A DNA stretch of 64,000 nt from Parietichytrium sp. I65-24A (GCA_012862575.1 BLSF01000096.1:1-64000), one strand, 5' to 3'; counted from the stretch's first letter, positions 1 through 10,373 are shown. Notes: generated by a model not told the origin, from the sequence alone. Program-made: numbers and translations.

Positions 1-889
1 TTCGGTCACTCTCGCATTGAGTCCAGTCGAGATTTCTCATTTTCGAGCATCCGGATGCTGTCTCTTTTCTGTTGTTTTCATGCTTGGACAGTCAAGTATC
101 CAGATACTTCGCTTATCAATTTCGAGTTACTCAGTACTCAATCCCAGGTGTTTAGTACTCGCAAAGATTTGCGCTTGCGCTATTCCCACTTGCTATTCAA
201 CATTTTTCTTGTTTTTCTACTTCTCAGCAGCGTCTGATTTTGAACTTTGAACTTACTTCGAAAAACGATGCGTTAACGGCCATAAGAACTACAATCTAGT
301 AGATGCACTATGCTTTTCTCTATCATCTACCAGTAACTGCCAGTAACGTCCTCTTATACGATGTGCACACTTACAGTTACTTATGAGGACTACTAACTGA
401 CACTTAATGCGGAAATGTAGCATATCTTAGTTGACATTATCTGAGAAGCCTTACTAGTAGATGACGGAATCAACTCTCCAAAGATCTCCAAAGCAGGCTT
501 ACCCGTGGTTAACAAACCCCTATGCCAGTGATTTTTGATTAAGACCAAAGTAACATGACTTAGCGTCGGAATGGTATCTATCAGTAATGTTAATTTTAAT
601 GCAGTTTCTGCTGAACTGGAGTAAGTCCCCATAGACGTCCAAGTAAAACTGCTATTGAATAGCTCCCTAATAACAGTAAGTAGCATTTCACATCAATTCC
701 ATCACCAGTATATTTCCCTAAACCCAAACCAAAACTTTCCGCGGCGTGCCAATTTATATAGCATTTAAAGTAAAAACGCCTCTATAGAACGAACGTGGAC
801 GAGATGTATATGCTCGAATCTCGCGGAGATGCAACTGATTATACGCGCTGACAGTGAGGTACAAAACACCACAAGAGAAATTGCATGTC

Positions 890-914
890 AAAGAAAGAAA
901 GAAAGAAAGAAAGG
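890..914. repeat. AAAG tetranucleotide microsatellite
   Basis: Tandem AAAG units, about six copies, in the flank upstream of the triple-Hint gene. Confidence 0.9.
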
Positions 915-937
915 ACCTGTCAAGACAGACACCATCC

Positions 938-968
938 ATACTTTCATACTTTCATACTTTCATACTTT
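938..968. repeat. 9-bp tandem repeat (TCATACTTT)
   Basis: Three to four perfect copies of a TCATACTTT unit, seen directly in the sequence. Confidence 0.9.
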
Positions 969-1027
969 GGTGCCCTCGCAGCGTCAACGCGCCAGCTTCA
1001 CAACGCCCTCACCATCATCATTGCCAC

Positions 1028-1226
1028 CTGCTTGCTGTTTGCAGTTTGCTGTTTGCAGTTTGCAGTTTGCAGTTTGCTCTTTGCTGTTTGTAGTTTGCAG
1101 TTTGCTCTTTGCAGTTTGTAGTTTGCTGTTTGCAATTTGCAGTTTTGCTGTTTGCTGCTTGCTGTTTACAGTTTGCATTTTGCATTTTGCTGTTTGCAGT
1201 TTGCTATTTGCAGTTTTCTGTTTGGT
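1028..1226. repeat. heptanucleotide minisatellite (GCAGTTT and variants)
   Basis: About 28 head-to-tail copies of a 7-bp unit, mostly GCAGTTT, GCTGTTT and GCTCTTT, with some 6- and 8-bp slippage. It ends about 45 bp before the ATG of the triple-Hint gene, so it probably lies in the promoter or 5' UTR. Similar 7-bp arrays occur at 27904-27990, 33566-33640 and 63466-63511, all on the 5' side of genes. Confidence 0.9.
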
Positions 1227-1272
1227 GACTGGTGTCGCTGAGAAGCAGTGAAGGGATAGTTGTTTGCGGAAG

Positions 1273-4200
1273 ATGCCGGGAAAGCGTCGGCCCGGAGCGG
1301 ATGTCGTTTCGCTGCTCTTTCTTGTGGCTTGGCTCCTGCCGTTCTGCGCGAACGGAGCAGGTTGCTTCCTTGGTCACTCCTTAGTCTCTCTCGCGAACGG
1401 AACTGCGGTGGCGATCTCTTCCATTCGCGAGGGCGATGTAGTTGTCTCATGGGACGAGCGCACTGGAAAAGGCGCTAATGCCACAGTCCGCGGCGTTTTG
1501 CGATTCCCGAATCGTCGCGTTTCACGCATTGCCACGTCCCTTGGTCGCGACATCTTCGCCACGCCAGACCATCCTTTCTACAGCTCCCGGACGGGCGGAG
1601 TGGTTTCCCTGGAGCGGGATACAACGCTGCAGAATTACCAGCTGCTGGCTACGGAGTTCCTGCACCAGGGCGAGGTCCTCGAGGATGCGGCTGGCAGACC
1701 GGTCTCAGCATCGGTGGCTGGCACCTACGACGCAACCCAACTGGCTTCGATGCTTGCAACAACAGATTTACACCACGGACTGGCCCGAACAAACGACGCA
1801 GGAGTGTCGCGAGAGGTTTTGGCCACCAATTTGCGGCAGGGTCAGAATGTCGTAGAGGAGTCGTTGTCGCGAGAGACCGAGACGGTTGAGACCCTGACGC
1901 TGTGCCTGGAGGGTACGCACTGGTTTTACGTAGAGGGCGTTCGGGTACACAACAAGGGGTGCTTTGCGCCGCAAACGGGCGTGCTCATGGCGGACGGGCG
2001 GTCCCGTGCCATCGCGGATGTGCGTGCTGGCGACCGTGTGCTCTCCTGGGACGACGAACGTGGCAAGCCGGTGAACGTCACAGTTCGTGCGCTAACCGAG
2101 TTTGAACGTCACGAGATGGTGCATTTGGAGCTCGCAGACTTTAGTTCCGATTCTCGCGCTACGGTGCTGGCGACTCCAGACCATCCGTTCTGGAGTCTCC
2201 GCTCGGGAGTGCTGGTGTCGCTGGACCCTGGTCGAACAATGGAGGACTATGGGCTAGAAGCGCAGGCGATGTCTCATCGGAATGAGACGCTGGCAGACGC
2301 CTGGAACAAGCCGGTGCTCGTCACGGTTGGCGGCGTGACCATGTCCGACCGCCCGATGAAGGTAATGACTCTGTGCCTGGAAGGCCCGCACTGGTTCTAC
2401 GTTGGCGACTCGGGTACATTCGTGAGGGCTCACAATAAGGGCTGCTTTGTGGGAGACACTATGGTGACCATGGACGACGGATCAAGCAAGGAGATACAGC
2501 AAGTGAAGCCTGGCGACGCAGTGTTGTCCTGGAACGGCGATGAGCATGTCATTTCACACGTTTCAGACGTTTTGCGATACCGGCGCAGAGAACTGGTGGA
2601 GTTGCACATTGACGACACGGAGGCCAGGCAGACGCGCACGCTTTTCGCAACACCGGATCACCCGTTCTGGAGCCCAAGAACTGGATCTGTGGCCAGCTTT
2701 GAACCGGCCCAGTCGGAGGCGTTCTACGGACTCGGCTCCGTTGGTAGGTTGCAGCCCCACGACAAGTACTTGGGATTGCACGGACACGCCGTCGATGGGA
2801 AGCTAGTAGGCCGCCTGGACCTGGATTCCCCGGCACAGGTGTACACATTGGCGCTGAACGGGACGCACTACTTTTTCGCGGAAGGCGTGTTAGTGCACAA
2901 CAAAGGGACAGTCAGCAGCTCTGGCGGGTCGTGGTCCTCTTCGACATCATCTTCCACGTACTACTCGACAAGCACAGGCTCCAGCTACTACAGCTCAGGA
3001 TCGTATTATTATGCAAGCGGGTATCAATACACGGCCATTGTGCTCTATCGGCCGTACTACTATCCTCACAGCCCCACGTGCTCTGCAAATCCAACCAGCG
3101 CAGGATGCACCTCCGAATCAGAGGACTCAGTCGTGTGTGGGTGCCCCGATGGCACGCAGGCGGCTAACGAGGACTCGGACACGCTTTCCGAACTCGGAAC
3201 CACTGTCAAGAACGAATGGGGGTACGTGTTTTGCAACGTCTCTGAATACGAGGGTATGTGTATTGCGACGGACCGATCCAGCCGCTGTGTGCCCAGTAGG
3301 TACACCAACAAAAGCTTGACCACCAGCGACCCCGAATTCGTAATGATCACAAGCATTGCGGAGACGGAGTGTGCTTCGACTTTTGCCAACTGTAAAGCAG
3401 AGACGCCTTGCGCGCAGGCCCTGAGTGATCCAGCTTTTCAAAGCTTGCTTTACCGAGAGATACCTGCGAACGCCACGAATATCACGACTTCCTCGGAACT
3501 CACGGCCTTTACTACCTGCATGAGCTCTAACGTCAACTTTTGCGAGTGCGAATGGGAAATCTGCTCGGAGGCAGAGAGCAACAATGTGGTAGTCTACTTT
3601 TTGATTGGCTTGGGCTCGATTTGCGGAATTTCAATCTGCTGTTGTTGTTACAAAGTTCAACAGGCAAATCGGAGAAACGAGGCCAATGGTAAGAACTGGA
3701 TTCCAAACGTCGTCAACCCTGATCAGACGAATCGCCAGGCTAGCAAGGCTCAACAGGCATGTAGAAATTGTCTGTTGGAACCGGAACACTTTCTCTCAGG
3801 CCTCCTTCCTTCAGAGGTTGCTAAGCGCACCGGCGATCGAACCTACTACGAGGGATTCATTTGCGACCTGTGCGGCGCAGACTTTCCCCCAAATACGAAA
3901 CTTTTTCGATGCGAGATTTGCAAAGTCGATTTTTGCGGTGGCTGTGCCCAAAAGAAGAACAGTGTGATGGCTGAAGCGGCTGCAGACATGGAAAACGGCG
4001 GAGCGGGTTCTCAAGTTCTGGCCAATGAGTGTGTACATGAAAAGGAGAGAACTGTTGCCGCAAATCTGGCTGCTTCCATGCCGGCGTACCAGAACGGTTT
4101 TACTTGTGACAAATGTCTGAGCGCGTTTTCCGCCACAAGCCCTCTGTATCACTGTGCATTGTGCCGTGTGGATGTTTGCGAAGGTTGCCAGAACAGAAGA

Positions 4201-4518
4201 TATCCGTGCCAAAGCACCGCGGAGTGCTTGGCGGCAAGGCACTTGATGCGAAGAACAACCGCAGGTGAGTTGTACCAGACGGACCCAGCCTATAAACTTG
4301 GTGTCACTTGCGACCAATGCAAAGGGCGTTTTGATCATTCCATCATGATCAGCCATTGCGATACCTGCGGTTTCGACTTTTGCGACGGTTGCTTGAACCC
4401 TCTTGGGAGCGCCCACGCAGACGTTCCTGGCGCGCTGCCTGTTGCCGCGGCCTACCCTGTCGAGGATGACGACGACAGTAAGTCAAAAGCCGACGACAAG
4501 GCGCTGGCATATTACTAG
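1273..4518 (+). CDS. triple-Hint transmembrane protein with three cytoplasmic cysteine fingers
   Basis: A 1081-residue single-pass membrane protein of no family I can name. Residues 1-30 form a signal peptide. Three Hint (hedgehog/intein) domains follow back to back: C31-N227, C230-N388 and C391-N543. Each starts with Cys, has a TPDHP block (T97/H100, T301/H304, T460/H463, the TxxH motif of Hint folds) and ends in HN-K-G. Next come a Ser/Tyr-rich stretch (about 546-597), a Cys-rich region, a membrane segment (about 772-792) ending in four cysteines that may be palmitoylated, and a cytoplasmic tail with three C-x2-C-x12-C-x2-C-x4-C-x2-C fingers (864-891, 945-972, 1013-1040) resembling ZZ/DC1-type zinc modules. 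The open frame extends to a TTG at 1264, but the ATG at 1273 is the sensible start. By Hint precedent each leading Cys could form a thioester and cut the chain; which cuts occur is unknown. No intron is needed. Confidence 0.9.
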   Translation: MPGKRRPGADVVSLLFLVAWLLPFCANGAGCFLGHSLVSLANGTAVAISSIREGDVVVSWDERTGKGANATVRGVLRFPNRRVSRIATSLGRDIFATPDHPFYSSRTGGVVSLERDTTLQNYQLLATEFLHQGEVLEDAAGRPVSASVAGTYDATQLASMLATTDLHHGLARTNDAGVSREVLATNLRQGQNVVEESLSRETETVETLTLCLEGTHWFYVEGVRVHNKGCFAPQTGVLMADGRSRAIADVRAGDRVLSWDDERGKPVNVTVRALTEFERHEMVHLELADFSSDSRATVLATPDHPFWSLRSGVLVSLDPGRTMEDYGLEAQAMSHRNETLADAWNKPVLVTVGGVTMSDRPMKVMTLCLEGPHWFYVGDSGTFVRAHNKGCFVGDTMVTMDDGSSKEIQQVKPGDAVLSWNGDEHVISHVSDVLRYRRRELVELHIDDTEARQTRTLFATPDHPFWSPRTGSVASFEPAQSEAFYGLGSVGRLQPHDKYLGLHGHAVDGKLVGRLDLDSPAQVYTLALNGTHYFFAEGVLVHNKGTVSSSGGSWSSSTSSSTYYSTSTGSSYYSSGSYYYASGYQYTAIVLYRPYYYPHSPTCSANPTSAGCTSESEDSVVCGCPDGTQAANEDSDTLSELGTTVKNEWGYVFCNVSEYEGMCIATDRSSRCVPSRYTNKSLTTSDPEFVMITSIAETECASTFANCKAETPCAQALSDPAFQSLLYREIPANATNITTSSELTAFTTCMSSNVNFCECEWEICSEAESNNVVVYFLIGLGSICGISICCCCYKVQQANRRNEANGKNWIPNVVNPDQTNRQASKAQQACRNCLLEPEHFLSGLLPSEVAKRTGDRTYYEGFICDLCGADFPPNTKLFRCEICKVDFCGGCAQKKNSVMAEAAADMENGGAGSQVLANECVHEKERTVAANLAASMPAYQNGFTCDKCLSAFSATSPLYHCALCRVDVCEGCQNRRYPCQSTAECLAARHLMRRTTAGELYQTDPAYKLGVTCDQCKGRFDHSIMISHCDTCGFDFCDGCLNPLGSAHADVPGALPVAAAYPVEDDDDSKSKADDKALAYY

Positions 4519-4782
4519 CTTTTGGGCAGAGAAGGCCCGGAGTCGCAGCGCCTTTCTTTCCAAACTGTTGTCCGTCCTGCTTGTGGCGAAAGCAAATATT
4601 TGCTGCTTGATCAAGATCAATTTGATTGTGCGATACATTGATTTTTTTTGGAATCGTGAATTAAGAAAAGCCACGGAGAGATTATATTTAAAATGAAATG
4701 AATGTCGATCGAGAAATTTACTATCACATTTTTTTTTCAAGTATATATAGAAGAGAGAGAGGCATGTCCAGCGCTCTCCTAA

Positions 4783-5931
4783 CTAATTTTCATTAACTAG
4801 CACAGCGGCAGCTTGCTTCTTCGAAAAGTGCACCGAGGAGACTCTTTTGAAGCGGCTAGGAAATTGCACCACCTTGAGAAATTTGTCCGTCTCGCGCACG
4901 ATGTGGGTGGGGTTCTCGAGAATTGTGAAATGCGTTGAGAACCAATCAGGCTTGTGAACTGCGTTTGGCATAATCTGGGCCATCTCCTGCATCGCCCAGC
5001 TCGGAGTGAGGTAGTCCAGCCGTCCACTAAGTAGGAGAGTTGGGTGCTCGATTGTGTGCAATAGGTGTTTCACAGAGTGGGCATGCAATTCCTGGAAACC
5101 ACGAAGCCAGTTGAGCGAGCTGGTGTCGTTGGCGGTGATGCCCCCAAAGTAAACGCGAAACATGTCTCCGAAATACGTTGGGCCCATCCCCTCGCTCCAG
5201 CTCTCGTGCCCAAAGTATCTGCCGAAAGTGTGAAGCATGCTGGTCACCGGTTTGCTCAGCGCTACGGAGCGAAGAGACTTGACCACAAAGGACGGGTCGC
5301 TGGTCACCAGAGTGTGGACGAGCCACTCTGCAAATTTGCCTGCGAATGGGAGGCGGGTAAACGGCTGGAAAGCCTGATTAAACACAGTTCCATAGCTGCC
5401 GTTCATGAGCACCATTGCGTCGGCGCACTCTGGATACAAGAGCACAAACTCCAGCGCCACCTGCACGCCCATGGAATGCGCCATGAGCACATCGGCGCGA
5501 TCATAGCCAAAGTACGCCAACACTTCTCGCAGGTCCTCCGCATGATCGCGAACGCTGACCCTTCGCGGTCTCTTTGGCACTTGCGACTCAAAGAATCCGC
5601 GATATTGGAACGAGATGTACGTATATTCATCGCCAAAATGATTGATGAGCGGCAAATACGACAGCATATTCTGCTGCCCCAATGGCGCCACCAGCAGCAT
5701 CACCTTCTCCTTCCCGTATTCCAACGTCCTTCCGCGTTTAAGGAATACCTTAAGCATCGTACCGTCCCTGCTCGTCTCCATGAAACAAGACTCCGCGTCA
5801 AGCACGCTCTTCTCCAGCTCGCCCATGCTCTCCTTCAAAGCCGCCTTCCTCACTGCGCGACTCGCCGCGTTAGCCTCCTCGTCCTGAGACTCCCCGCCCC
5901 ACATCCACCGCCACAGATCCCGCGCCGTCAT
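4783..5931 (-). CDS. alpha/beta-fold hydrolase
   Basis: A 382-residue alpha/beta hydrolase. The nucleophile elbow is A-H-S-M-G with Ser153, the likely acid is Asp306 (in SGRLDYLTP) and the likely base His334 (THFTILENP), an order and spacing typical of the AB-hydrolase-1 fold. A 60-residue N-terminal stretch rich in charged residues precedes the core, and there is no signal peptide, so it is probably cytosolic. The substrate cannot be told; esterase, lipase or epoxide-hydrolase-like activity are all possible. The frame opens at a TTG (5938-5940), but ATG at 5929-5931 is used here. It converges on the triple-Hint gene with a 264-bp gap. A 327-codon frame on the opposite strand is a shadow without motifs. 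Confidence 0.85.
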   Translation of the reverse strand: MTARDLWRWMWGGESQDEEANAASRAVRKAALKESMGELEKSVLDAESCFMETSRDGTMLKVFLKRGRTLEYGKEKVMLLVAPLGQQNMLSYLPLINHFGDEYTYISFQYRGFFESQVPKRPRRVSVRDHAEDLREVLAYFGYDRADVLMAHSMGVQVALEFVLLYPECADAMVLMNGSYGTVFNQAFQPFTRLPFAGKFAEWLVHTLVTSDPSFVVKSLRSVALSKPVTSMLHTFGRYFGHESWSEGMGPTYFGDMFRVYFGGITANDTSSLNWLRGFQELHAHSVKHLLHTIEHPTLLLSGRLDYLTPSWAMQEMAQIMPNAVHKPDWFSTHFTILENPTHIVRETDKFLKVVQFPSRFKRVSSVHFSKKQAAAVLVNEN

Positions 5932-6432
5932 CTCTCCCAAGTGTCCGCGCGGACACTTTGCTGTGTGTATGTATTACGTGTATTCGTGTATGTATTACGT
6001 GTGTGTACTTGGTGCGCGAGCATTCAGATGTGCTATGGAAGGCTGTGATAGTTGCAAGTTGTAAAGCGTTTTTGTTCTTTGTCTGGTTTTGGGTTTTGCA
6101 ATGTTTTGCAATTGTTTTGCAATTGTTTGCAGTTTCCGAATTCCGATTTTTTTGTGTTTGTTTGTTTGTTTGTTTGGGGAAAGAGAATGGACTCACAGTC
6201 AATTGACTCGTTCACTAACAGTGTAAGTTTATGATTTACTCGTTGGACTTTCGACACTCAGTCTATTGGTTATGATAGTTATGATAGTCAATCACAAACG
6301 GGAGGCTTAGGAGTTACTGTACATGTACATCGTGTGAGGAGCAGCTCTAGCTAGTGGAGTTTTCAATAGTTGATGGATGGATGAGATAGTCTAGCTAGCA
6401 CTATTAGTATTATTAGTATTATTATCTCGGGG

Positions 6433-6530
6433 TGGAGAAAAGGCAAAGAAAAAAGAAAGGAGAAAAGAGAGAAAAGAGAGAAAGAGAGAAAAGAGAGAAA
6501 AGAGAGAAAAGAGAGAAAAGGGAGAAAAGA
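6433..6530. repeat. purine-rich tract (GAGAAAA units)
   Basis: Almost pure purine on the plus strand, made of GAGAAAA/GAGAGAA units, 500-600 bp upstream of the hydrolase start. Confidence 0.85.
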
Positions 6531-6559
6531 GTCCTTTCCGAGAGAGCTCTGCTTTCTCT

Positions 6560-6606
6560 CTCAATCAATCAATTGACTGTGAAATCAATCAATCAATCAA
6601 TCAATC
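6560..6606. repeat. TCAA tetranucleotide microsatellite
   Basis: Tandem TCAA units in two blocks separated by a short spacer containing TTGACTGTGAAA. The same unit returns near 20860, 21730 and 23708-23738. Confidence 0.85.
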
Positions 6607-7309
6607 ATGATCAACTATGTGACTGCGGTGGACATAGTGGGCAGGGATCAAAGAAGCTTAGCTCTAACTATTTCCAAAGAAGAGATTGTTCTCCAGTTTC
6701 CTCCTTCCGCCCTTTCGGTTTCCGCGCTGTCTAAGCTCTTCGCTTGCGGCACTTGCCTTCATTGTGAACACTTGCGTCGCAGGCGACAGGGTGGTGACAA
6801 CATTTCACTCACTCCACTCATTTCACATCATTTCACTCATTTCACTCTCTAGTAGGCGCTGTGGGGCTCGTGTGTTTTCAAATGTTGAGCTCCCACAGTC
6901 AAACGTAACGGAACGAGGGTGTGGAATGATGTGGAATGTGTGGAAAAGAAGGGCAGCAAATGCAAATGCAAAATGCAAAATGCCAATGTACTTGTACTGA
7001 CAGTGACTGGGTACTGAGTACCTGGTACTGAGTAATAGCAATCGTGCAGTGTAGTTGCTGGACGAAAGAGGCGCTGGGTACTCGAGTAGGCATGGACTAG
7101 GAGCACGAAAGCGTTTCGGAAATGCTGGAGCAGCCATTTCATTAAAATCATACCTTCCAATAGGGTTTGTTTGCGCTTGCACTTGGTGACTCAACTTGCA
7201 TTTCATGTATGCAGGCTGTCGTCGCATGCATGTGCATCAAGCAGGCCGTCTCTGGCCGTCGTTCGTCACGATGACGAACAAAGTCAACGTCAACGGCATC
7301 AACGGCATT

Positions 7310-7376
7310 GAGGCCTTGATGGCCTTGAGGCATCTTGAGGCCTTGCATGGTCTTGAATGGTCTTGAATGGTCTTGT
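7310..7376. repeat. imperfect ~10-bp tandem repeat (GGTCTTGAAT / GGCCTTGAGG)
   Basis: Degenerate 10-bp units, best preserved as three copies of GGTCTTGAAT near the right end. Confidence 0.75.
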
Positions 7377-8499
7377 TGTTCTCTTGGGAAAAGAGCGGAA
7401 TGACTTTCATCAATAAATTCGCTTTGAGTGAAGTGCCAGGAGTGTCTTGCTGCTCTTGCTGTCTTTTGTTTTGGGTTTGGGTTTGGGGTTTTGGAAAATA
7501 GCAAAAGGTAAATTGGTTAGTTGAAATGGACCTGGCAGAGGTTTTCGTGGGACGTTCGTTGTTGAAGGGCCTGAAGCTATTCGCACCAGTACAAGTACTC
7601 ACTGTCAGTACCAGTACAGGCTGTGACAAAATAGACTTGGACGGCGCTGCTCTCATCAATCAGTCTCAGGTCGGCCTTCTTGGGAGCCAAGAGAAGATGA
7701 GGGGCACTTACAAATCAGTCAAAAGTGAACAAGTAGGCGCAGCGATTGCGAAACAATGGCAATGGCGCCAGCGCCCCAAGAAACTATTCAGAAAAGAGGT
7801 TTGAACGGACCGTGACTAAACAAATCAGAAGTCAGTTTAGAAATAATGGTAGGCGCCGTGGTTTGTTTGCCAAATGCCAGTAATGCCAGTGAAGGCTTTG
7901 CGGTCCCACCTCGAGCCAGTGAAACGAAGATCCTGGTAATCCTGGTCTCGGAACTTTGCGGCTGTGCAAAACTTTAGTGAAGAGTTTAGATCGCCGTCCG
8001 TGGCTCAGCGGTGGGTGCGCTGTTGGTGCGCTTGATCATGCTTGATCGCATAAACACGCATGCCAGCAGTACGTGTGATGTCGAAATGAAGCACTCTTCG
8101 CGAGTCCCGTAGTTTCTGGGATCACCAGCACTTTCATGCGAGCCATGACGATCTGTGCTGTGCGTGTGTTCAACGGGATCTTTCACTTTCAGAATGCCAG
8201 TCTCGCAGCACGTTAAAAAGAAGAGCACAGGATGGCGTACCAAAAACAAAAACAAAGCGCTCTGCAAGCTTCCATGTAGCGATCGTGTTTCCAACGGAAG
8301 CTTTGCAACTTTTCTTCCACCCGCCTTGGGCGTCTTTGCGCGATGCGGGGCACTTGCTCGCGGCCACCGTGGCAAAACGGAATCCGCGGTCAAAGCAGGA
8401 GCAACAAATCCATTTCTTGTTATGTGTACAGTACAAAGTACCAATCATCAAATTTCTGCACTGCGAAGACAGCGAGAGCCGCGACTCAAGCCGGCAGAC

Positions 8500-8751
8500 T
8501 CATCCAGAACTCTGTTTCAGCTTCGCGATATATTCTTGGGCCAACTTATTCGATTGTGAAGTGATCCTATCAATCGCCTCCTTCGTGAAATACGAAAACT
8601 GCACATTCTCACCGTCTCCGCCAGATGCCCTCAAATGTTGCTGTTGCTGCAACTTGTCTCGCAACAAAGCCCTGCTTTCCGCCGCAGAACATTCGCTTAC
8701 ACCTGCCAGCGCTGCCAAAAAAACTGTCAACGAGCTTGTCCAAACACGCAT
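8500..8751 (-). CDS. possible small secreted or membrane-anchored protein
   Basis: An 83-residue frame from an ATG (8749-8751). Residues 1-22 look like a signal peptide or membrane anchor (MRVWTSSLTVFLAALAG, then polar). The rest is a charged, Gln-rich helix-prone region ending in AKLKQSSG. A TACTCAGTA motif (8759-8767 on the plus strand) lies 7 bp upstream of the ATG. No family is recognised. Support is only composition: a hydrophobic start followed by a plausible soluble segment. It may also be a chance frame or one exon of a longer gene. Confidence 0.35.
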   Translation of the reverse strand: MRVWTSSLTVFLAALAGVSECSAAESRALLRDKLQQQQHLRASGGDGENVQFSYFTKEAIDRITSQSNKLAQEYIAKLKQSSG

Positions 8752-10373
8752 TCTTCTGTACTCAGTATCTGATGCCTCTCTCTCTTCCACCTTGTTTTAT
8801 CTTTGGAACTATTATTATCTCAAAGATCTGATCTGATCTCGAGCTAATTCCTTTCTCACTCCGTTCCGGAGTCTCCTCACAACAATCGATTCGCTGTATG
8901 TTTCCTACTTTCTCCCTCCGCGTACACTTTGCGTATGTATGCATGTATGGTATGTCCTCGAGGACCGAGGGTACTACTACTTGCCAGGTTAGGTAACTCC
9001 TAGATGTAAATGTGGAGAGTCTTAGAGCTGGCGCATAGCGACGAGATCGAGTTATCGGAGGCTGTAAAGTTCTTGGGTGTTGTTCATATTTGTTCTCTTT
9101 TATTCGGTGAGATGACTAAGAGTATCTACTAAAAAGGCTAAAGTCTCTTATTTAGAGAGAGTAATAGCTCAATAGGGGGTGAGGGATGAGAGGCAGTAAG
9201 ACTTTTTATAGGTGTTTAGTATTAAGAGTATGCTAGAGTTCGTGAGTTTTCATGTTCATTAGTTGAGGGTAGCAAAATTCTATGAGCGCACACCATTGCG
9301 CAACCAGTGCAGAGAATTAAACCATGCCGCCCGATCTGTATTGACAATACGAGAATAGTTGCCCTTCGACCTTAGCTCACTCCCTTCGCCAACAACGCTT
9401 TTAGGTGCTCCTATCCCAGTCCTACGCCTCGACTTTGTTTTGCCAAAGAGAAGAGTAGTGCGCTTTTATTTTCAACCTTTTGTTTCAATTGATTTCGATT
9501 AATTGATTGAGATTGATTGGAAAAAATCGATGCAGTCAAGATTAACAGTAAGTTCATTTATTCATCTTAATACTAAAAATCATTCGAATGAATAACTTCG
9601 TTTATAAAAACATTGCTCTTTTCTTTGTGTCTGTCTCTATTTAAAGCTTATGTCTGCGAGGGCTTTACGTCATCTTCCAGTGCTACTAGCAGTATTCAGT
9701 GAGAGCAGGTAGGCCTCGAGGAAGGGAGAAACTGCGAAAACGAAAAGTGAAAGAGGAGACAGGTACTGAGTTCTACCACCCTTGTACCACTGGCAAGTTA
9801 GAAACCGCAACAAAGCTCTCTTCTCTATTCGCAGAAACCTTTTCATTTCATCATTCACAACCTATTTATTTACGTAATTTTTTATTTGTATTCGCCGAAC
9901 GAAACAAAATAAAAAACAAAGTAAAACTAACTCTTACACCAGTAAGTTATTGCAAATGCACTCGACTCCTACTATACCAAATACCCAAACCTTAAGCACC
10001 CTATACCACAGCAGTTACTCTCGTGGGTAGTAGTCGAGACAGTTGATTGGGCATGCACTCCCACTATCGTTTTGTGTAGCGGGGCGGTAGGGTCAAGGAC
10101 AGGTGTGCAAGACGTGGCGGGAGAGGTGCGGGTACGCGCGGCATACGTAAGGCGGTTTCAGCGCGTACTGCGGTATTATATTAGCGAACAAGTGTACTCG
10201 GTGACTCAAGGCGTCGATCGCGGTGCTGACGAAGCGCAACGGCGCAGGATTGACCTCGGACGAGCCCGCGGCGTGTGGTTGAGCTCCAAAAGATCTCTCT
10301 GAGGTAGCAATTTTTCATTGTGGTTGCGCAGTTTTGCACGTGGTTTCCTGCGCTTTTGGAAAAGTTAGCGAGG
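8752..10373. other. intergenic stretch upstream of LCB2
   Basis: Nothing coding was recognised on either strand. AT-rich to about 10 kb, then more GC-rich close to the LCB2 start, which fits a promoter/5' UTR. A near-match to the TACTGAGTA motif is at 9764-9772. Confidence 0.55.

Larger units (their letters stand above)
1..1272. other. repeat-rich non-coding 5' flank, no supported gene
   Basis: No gene can be supported here. A 97-codon open frame on the minus strand (393-686) starts with ATG but matches nothing I recognise, and its AT-rich codons differ from the real genes. The stretch carries a TACTCAGTAC motif (128-137), an AAAG run, a 9-bp TCATACTTT repeat and a long GCAGTTT minisatellite that runs to within about 45 bp of the next gene's ATG. 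Confidence 0.6.
5932..8499. other. gene-poor intergenic stretch
   Basis: No supported gene. It holds purine-rich and tetranucleotide repeats (6433-6530, 6560-6606), a decayed 10-bp repeat (7310-7376) and two copies of TACTGAGTA (7012-7020, 7026-7034). Short open frames here lack protein-like composition, including a 92-codon ATG frame at 7526-7804 that I do not accept. Confidence 0.55.

Noticed and set aside
393-686. 97-codon ATG frame in an AT-rich segment
   Set aside because: Unlike neighbouring genes in codon use and without any recognised motif; too weak to call a gene or a mobile-element remnant.
829-1251. 140-codon frame rich in Cys, Leu and Phe
   Set aside because: It is a translation of the AAAG, TCATACTTT and GCAGTTT repeats.
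1264-1272. TTG/GTG starts for several genes (also at 5940, 10320, 29566, 32426, 45022, 52880, 56726, 57966, 62834)
   Set aside because: A eukaryotic nuclear gene should start at ATG; each of these frames has an in-frame ATG a short way downstream that fits the domain layout.
5065-6048. 327-codon open frame opposite the alpha/beta hydrolase
   Set aside because: No motifs; the opposite strand has an intact hydrolase triad and explains the open frame.
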